From: an uncultured Oceanospirillaceae bacterium
Lineage (GTDB): Bacteria > Pseudomonadota > Gammaproteobacteria > Pseudomonadales > Balneatricaceae
Reading direction: 5' to 3'
Assembly: GCA_946221045.1 (NCBI GenBank)
Contig: CAMIIY010000008.1
Location: 1-15,580, forward strand
DNA: 15,580 bases
The notes under the pieces are model-generated. The model did not search any database and had not been told where the DNA came from. It worked only from the letters and a program-made list of their open reading frames with translations. Position numbers and translations under genes: made by a program. The first letter of the stretch is position 1; each line of letters starts with the position of its first letter. Shown in pieces: positions 14,501 to 15,580 of the stretch.

Positions 14501-15580
14501 GCTGACAGAGGGTGAGTTTGTGCTGCATTATCAGCCTAAGGTCAGAATGCGCAGCGGGGTTATCGAAGGTGTTGAAGCCCTGATTCGCTGGCAGCACCCG
14601 GAACGCGGCCTGCTATCGCCGGCGAATTTTTTACCGGTAATAGAGAACCACCCGCTCTCACTCGATCTGGGTGCCTGGGTCATACAGGAAGCATTAGCGC
14701 AGCATGAACGCTGGCGTTCGTCGGGACTGGTACTGCCGGTCAGTGTGAATGTCAGTGCATACCAGATTCAGCAGCCCGACTTTGTGGACTGGCTCAAAAA
14801 ACAGTTGGCCGAGCATGCGTTTCTCGCGGTTGACGGGCTGATGCTGGAAGTGCTCGAGACCAGTGCGCTTGAAGATATCGAGCAGGTGTCCAGAGTCATC
14901 CGGGCCTGCAGACAGTTTGGCGTACGTTTTGCCATGGATGATTTCGGCACCGGGTATTCGTCCCTGACCTATCTGAAGCGCCTGCCGGCACAGCAGCTCA
15001 AGATTGATCAGTCCTTTGTGCGTGACATGCTGGATGATCCGGAAGATCTGGCAATACTGGAGGGCGTGCTGGGTCTGGCGCAGGCTTTCCGCCGGGATGT
15101 GGTGGCAGAAGGTGTGGAGAGTGAAGCCCAGGGTGAGCTGCTGTTGCAGCTTGGCTGTGAAGTGGCGCAGGGCTATTTTATTGCCAAACCGATGCCTGCG
15201 GCTGACGTCAGTACCTGGGTGCAGCATTGGCAACCCCCTGAGTTATGGCAGCAAACTGCCCGGGTCAGCCGGGAAGATATTCCGCTGCTGTTTGCCTGTA
15301 CAGAACACCGGGCCTGGGTGCGTACGCTGGAAACAGCGCTTAACGGGTTGCTGGATATCTCAGACGTATTGGAACTGAATCCGGCACACTGCAATTTTGG
15401 CCGCTGGCTGAGTGAGCAGGCAGCAGACCGTTATGACTATAATCCTCTACTGCATACGGTGGATCGGTTGCACCGGGAATTACACCAGCTGGCCGGGGAA
15501 TTAATGACCGTGTCCCGAACCCAGTCAAACCCGGAGCAGCAGAACCATCAGCTGGCTGAAATCTATGCTAAACGTGACGA
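11511..15580 (+). CDS. Large membrane sensor: PAS-PAS-PAS-GGDEF-EAL with C-terminal CZB-like domain (3' end missing)
   Basis: The frame is open from ATG 11511 to the window end: 1356 residues, no stop, so the C-terminus is not seen. Order of parts: transmembrane helices 1 and 2 (about 36-58, 66-85) and 3 (about 107-128); an extracytoplasmic region (about 129-395) with no recognised motif; helix 4 (about 396-418); PAS1 (about 437-553), PAS2 (about 568-690, with 'ARLGSWEYN') and PAS3 (about 691-810); GGDEF at 893-897 with an intact RESD inhibitory site at 884-887; EAL at 1022-1024. The EAL domain keeps the SVNVS asparagine, both glutamates of ExLE (L for the usual T), DDFGTG, LKID and AEGVES. 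After it, residues about 1260-1335 match the CZB zinc-binding pattern: His1266, Cys1294 in 'CNFGRWL', His1321 and His1325. Both cyclase and phosphodiesterase activities look possible, with zinc, PAS and extracytoplasmic inputs. ATG 11520 is an alternative start; neither has a strong ribosome-binding site. Confidence 0.93.
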   Translation, partial: MDEMTSSRTAQSELSDEEGAPSSNPLFSSYQELLGPLLVYGAAATLFWLLSGTLLNWLITDPYQQLLGSFLLDAFLLLLTTAVFGWQLKRQDQLSDSQMLRQYRRRLSLIFGVLAGFCLLVAALATGYSIQQRETVEVARLQSIADLKQTQVANWVSNRLKTLDYLNSSAEVLTEYRQWLESGDHVAGRILQDRLSQIRKTDQYQQVTLYDHQLKVAWSEPPVTQSQDSALFRETLLHVSRQSEVQELTPYLLDPSRKLIDFLLPLPVVAQGANPVVLLRANPAESLWPELLHWPVPAQSGDVVLFQQDGQYVAYLNQVRFLQPGQLAGRFSVVSPDLLEAQVLRGRARVGELVHGLDYRNQPSMGVSRKIPNSPWFLLVKLDLGEVYQGAKYEVWLINAISLLLLIVLFFGVVYLYQVQKLSVGRSIQRIQANRLRAQQLLSAIADSSAEPIFAKDLQGRYTMCNEALANIMGMRVADILGKDDRTLFPAAQAAQLRLNDQLVISRQTERTFETELDTPTGPHVFLSNKGPLKDENGRVIGVYGIAKEITTIKQIERDLREHKDRLLEAQRIARLGSWEYNVSDRRMFWSDEMYHLMNLPIARQAPSFVSFIRLVHPEDRKAVLHTLLHARKKGVAYELVHRLKQDDGPVRYVLSKGHFWRHANGRLQRGFGTVQDITDQKRAEEELRLAANVFSHALEGIMITGRNGLILDVNKAFTEITGYRREEVLGQNPSILQSGEQDAAFYRQLWLKLEEKGYWSGEIWNRKKDGKVFLERLTITAVKDEQGEVQHYVALLADITELKEHQRRLERIAHFDALTGLPNRLLMGDRIRHAIQQVKRRQNRLAVVYLDLDGFKEVNDTFGHDSGDQLLMKLSSRMREALRESDTLARLGGDEFVAVLEDLDNEGASVPVLERLLDAASKPIRVENNLLQVSASAGVTFYPQIEEVDADQLLRQADQAMYQAKLAGKNRYQRFDSEQDRTLRGHHESLDRIASALTEGEFVLHYQPKVRMRSGVIEGVEALIRWQHPERGLLSPANFLPVIENHPLSLDLGAWVIQEALAQHERWRSSGLVLPVSVNVSAYQIQQPDFVDWLKKQLAEHAFLAVDGLMLEVLETSALEDIEQVSRVIRACRQFGVRFAMDDFGTGYSSLTYLKRLPAQQLKIDQSFVRDMLDDPEDLAILEGVLGLAQAFRRDVVAEGVESEAQGELLLQLGCEVAQGYFIAKPMPAADVSTWVQHWQPPELWQQTARVSREDIPLLFACTEHRAWVRTLETALNGLLDISDVLELNPAHCNFGRWLSEQAADRYDYNPLLHTVDRLHRELHQLAGELMTVSRTQSNPEQQNHQLAEIYAKRD

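Noticed and set aside
14840..14870. Leucine instead of threonine in the ExTE motif of the second EAL domain as a sign of inactivity
   Set aside because: Both metal-binding glutamates are kept, and 'LETSALE' is, as I recall, common in PAS-GGDEF-EAL proteins, so it does not argue for a dead enzyme.
1..15580. CRISPR array, transposon, toxin-antitoxin or phage-defence system
   Set aside because: I saw no regularly spaced repeats, transposase or integrase motifs, or small paired toxin/antitoxin-like genes. All the space is taken by recognisable chromosomal genes and short gaps.

Overview
The window reads as ordinary gammaproteobacterial chromosome, roughly 50-55% GC by eye. Several proteins closely resemble Escherichia coli or Pseudomonas aeruginosa families from memory: YadG, YadH, QueF, YdjA, PpiA, class II fumarase and the dGTPase family. 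The mix of Enterobacteria-like and Pseudomonas-like genes suggests a marine Oceanospirillales/Pseudomonadales-type organism, but the sequence alone does not fix the genus. I see no insertion sequence, phage gene, CRISPR array, tRNA or rRNA. Coding density is high and every intergenic gap is shorter than about 170 bases.

Layout, left to right. (1) The 3' end of an outer-membrane beta-barrel gene runs straight into a 945-residue membrane protein with a periplasmic sensor, PAS, GGDEF and EAL domains (positions 2-3300). (2) A small convergent gene of the PA2817 family lies at 3301-3693. (3) A tight same-strand cluster at 3854-7475 holds an ABC-2 exporter ATPase and permease (yadG-yadH), the queuosine reductase queF, a YdjA-type nitroreductase and a YiiD-type hot-dog thioesterase. 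Most of these genes overlap by 1 to 8 bases. (4) A periplasmic cyclophilin (minus), a VOC/glyoxalase-fold protein (plus) and fumC (minus) occupy 7509-10012. (5) A dGTP triphosphohydrolase-family gene (10128-11447) diverges from fumC. (6) A very large sensor gene starts at 11511 and is cut by the window end. Its visible 1356 residues carry four membrane helices, an extracytoplasmic domain, three PAS domains, GGDEF, EAL and a C-terminal domain with the ligand pattern of a CZB zinc-binding domain.

The common theme is cyclic di-GMP. Two large membrane proteins with both GGDEF and EAL domains sit at the two ends of the window, with housekeeping genes between them. Their catalytic motifs look intact, but they differ in feedback control: the first lacks the RxxD inhibitory site and the second has it. 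The most interesting single observation is the putative zinc-binding CZB domain after the EAL domain of the second protein. I found no convincing undescribed multi-gene system; the other findings concern domain architecture, gene coupling and translation starts.
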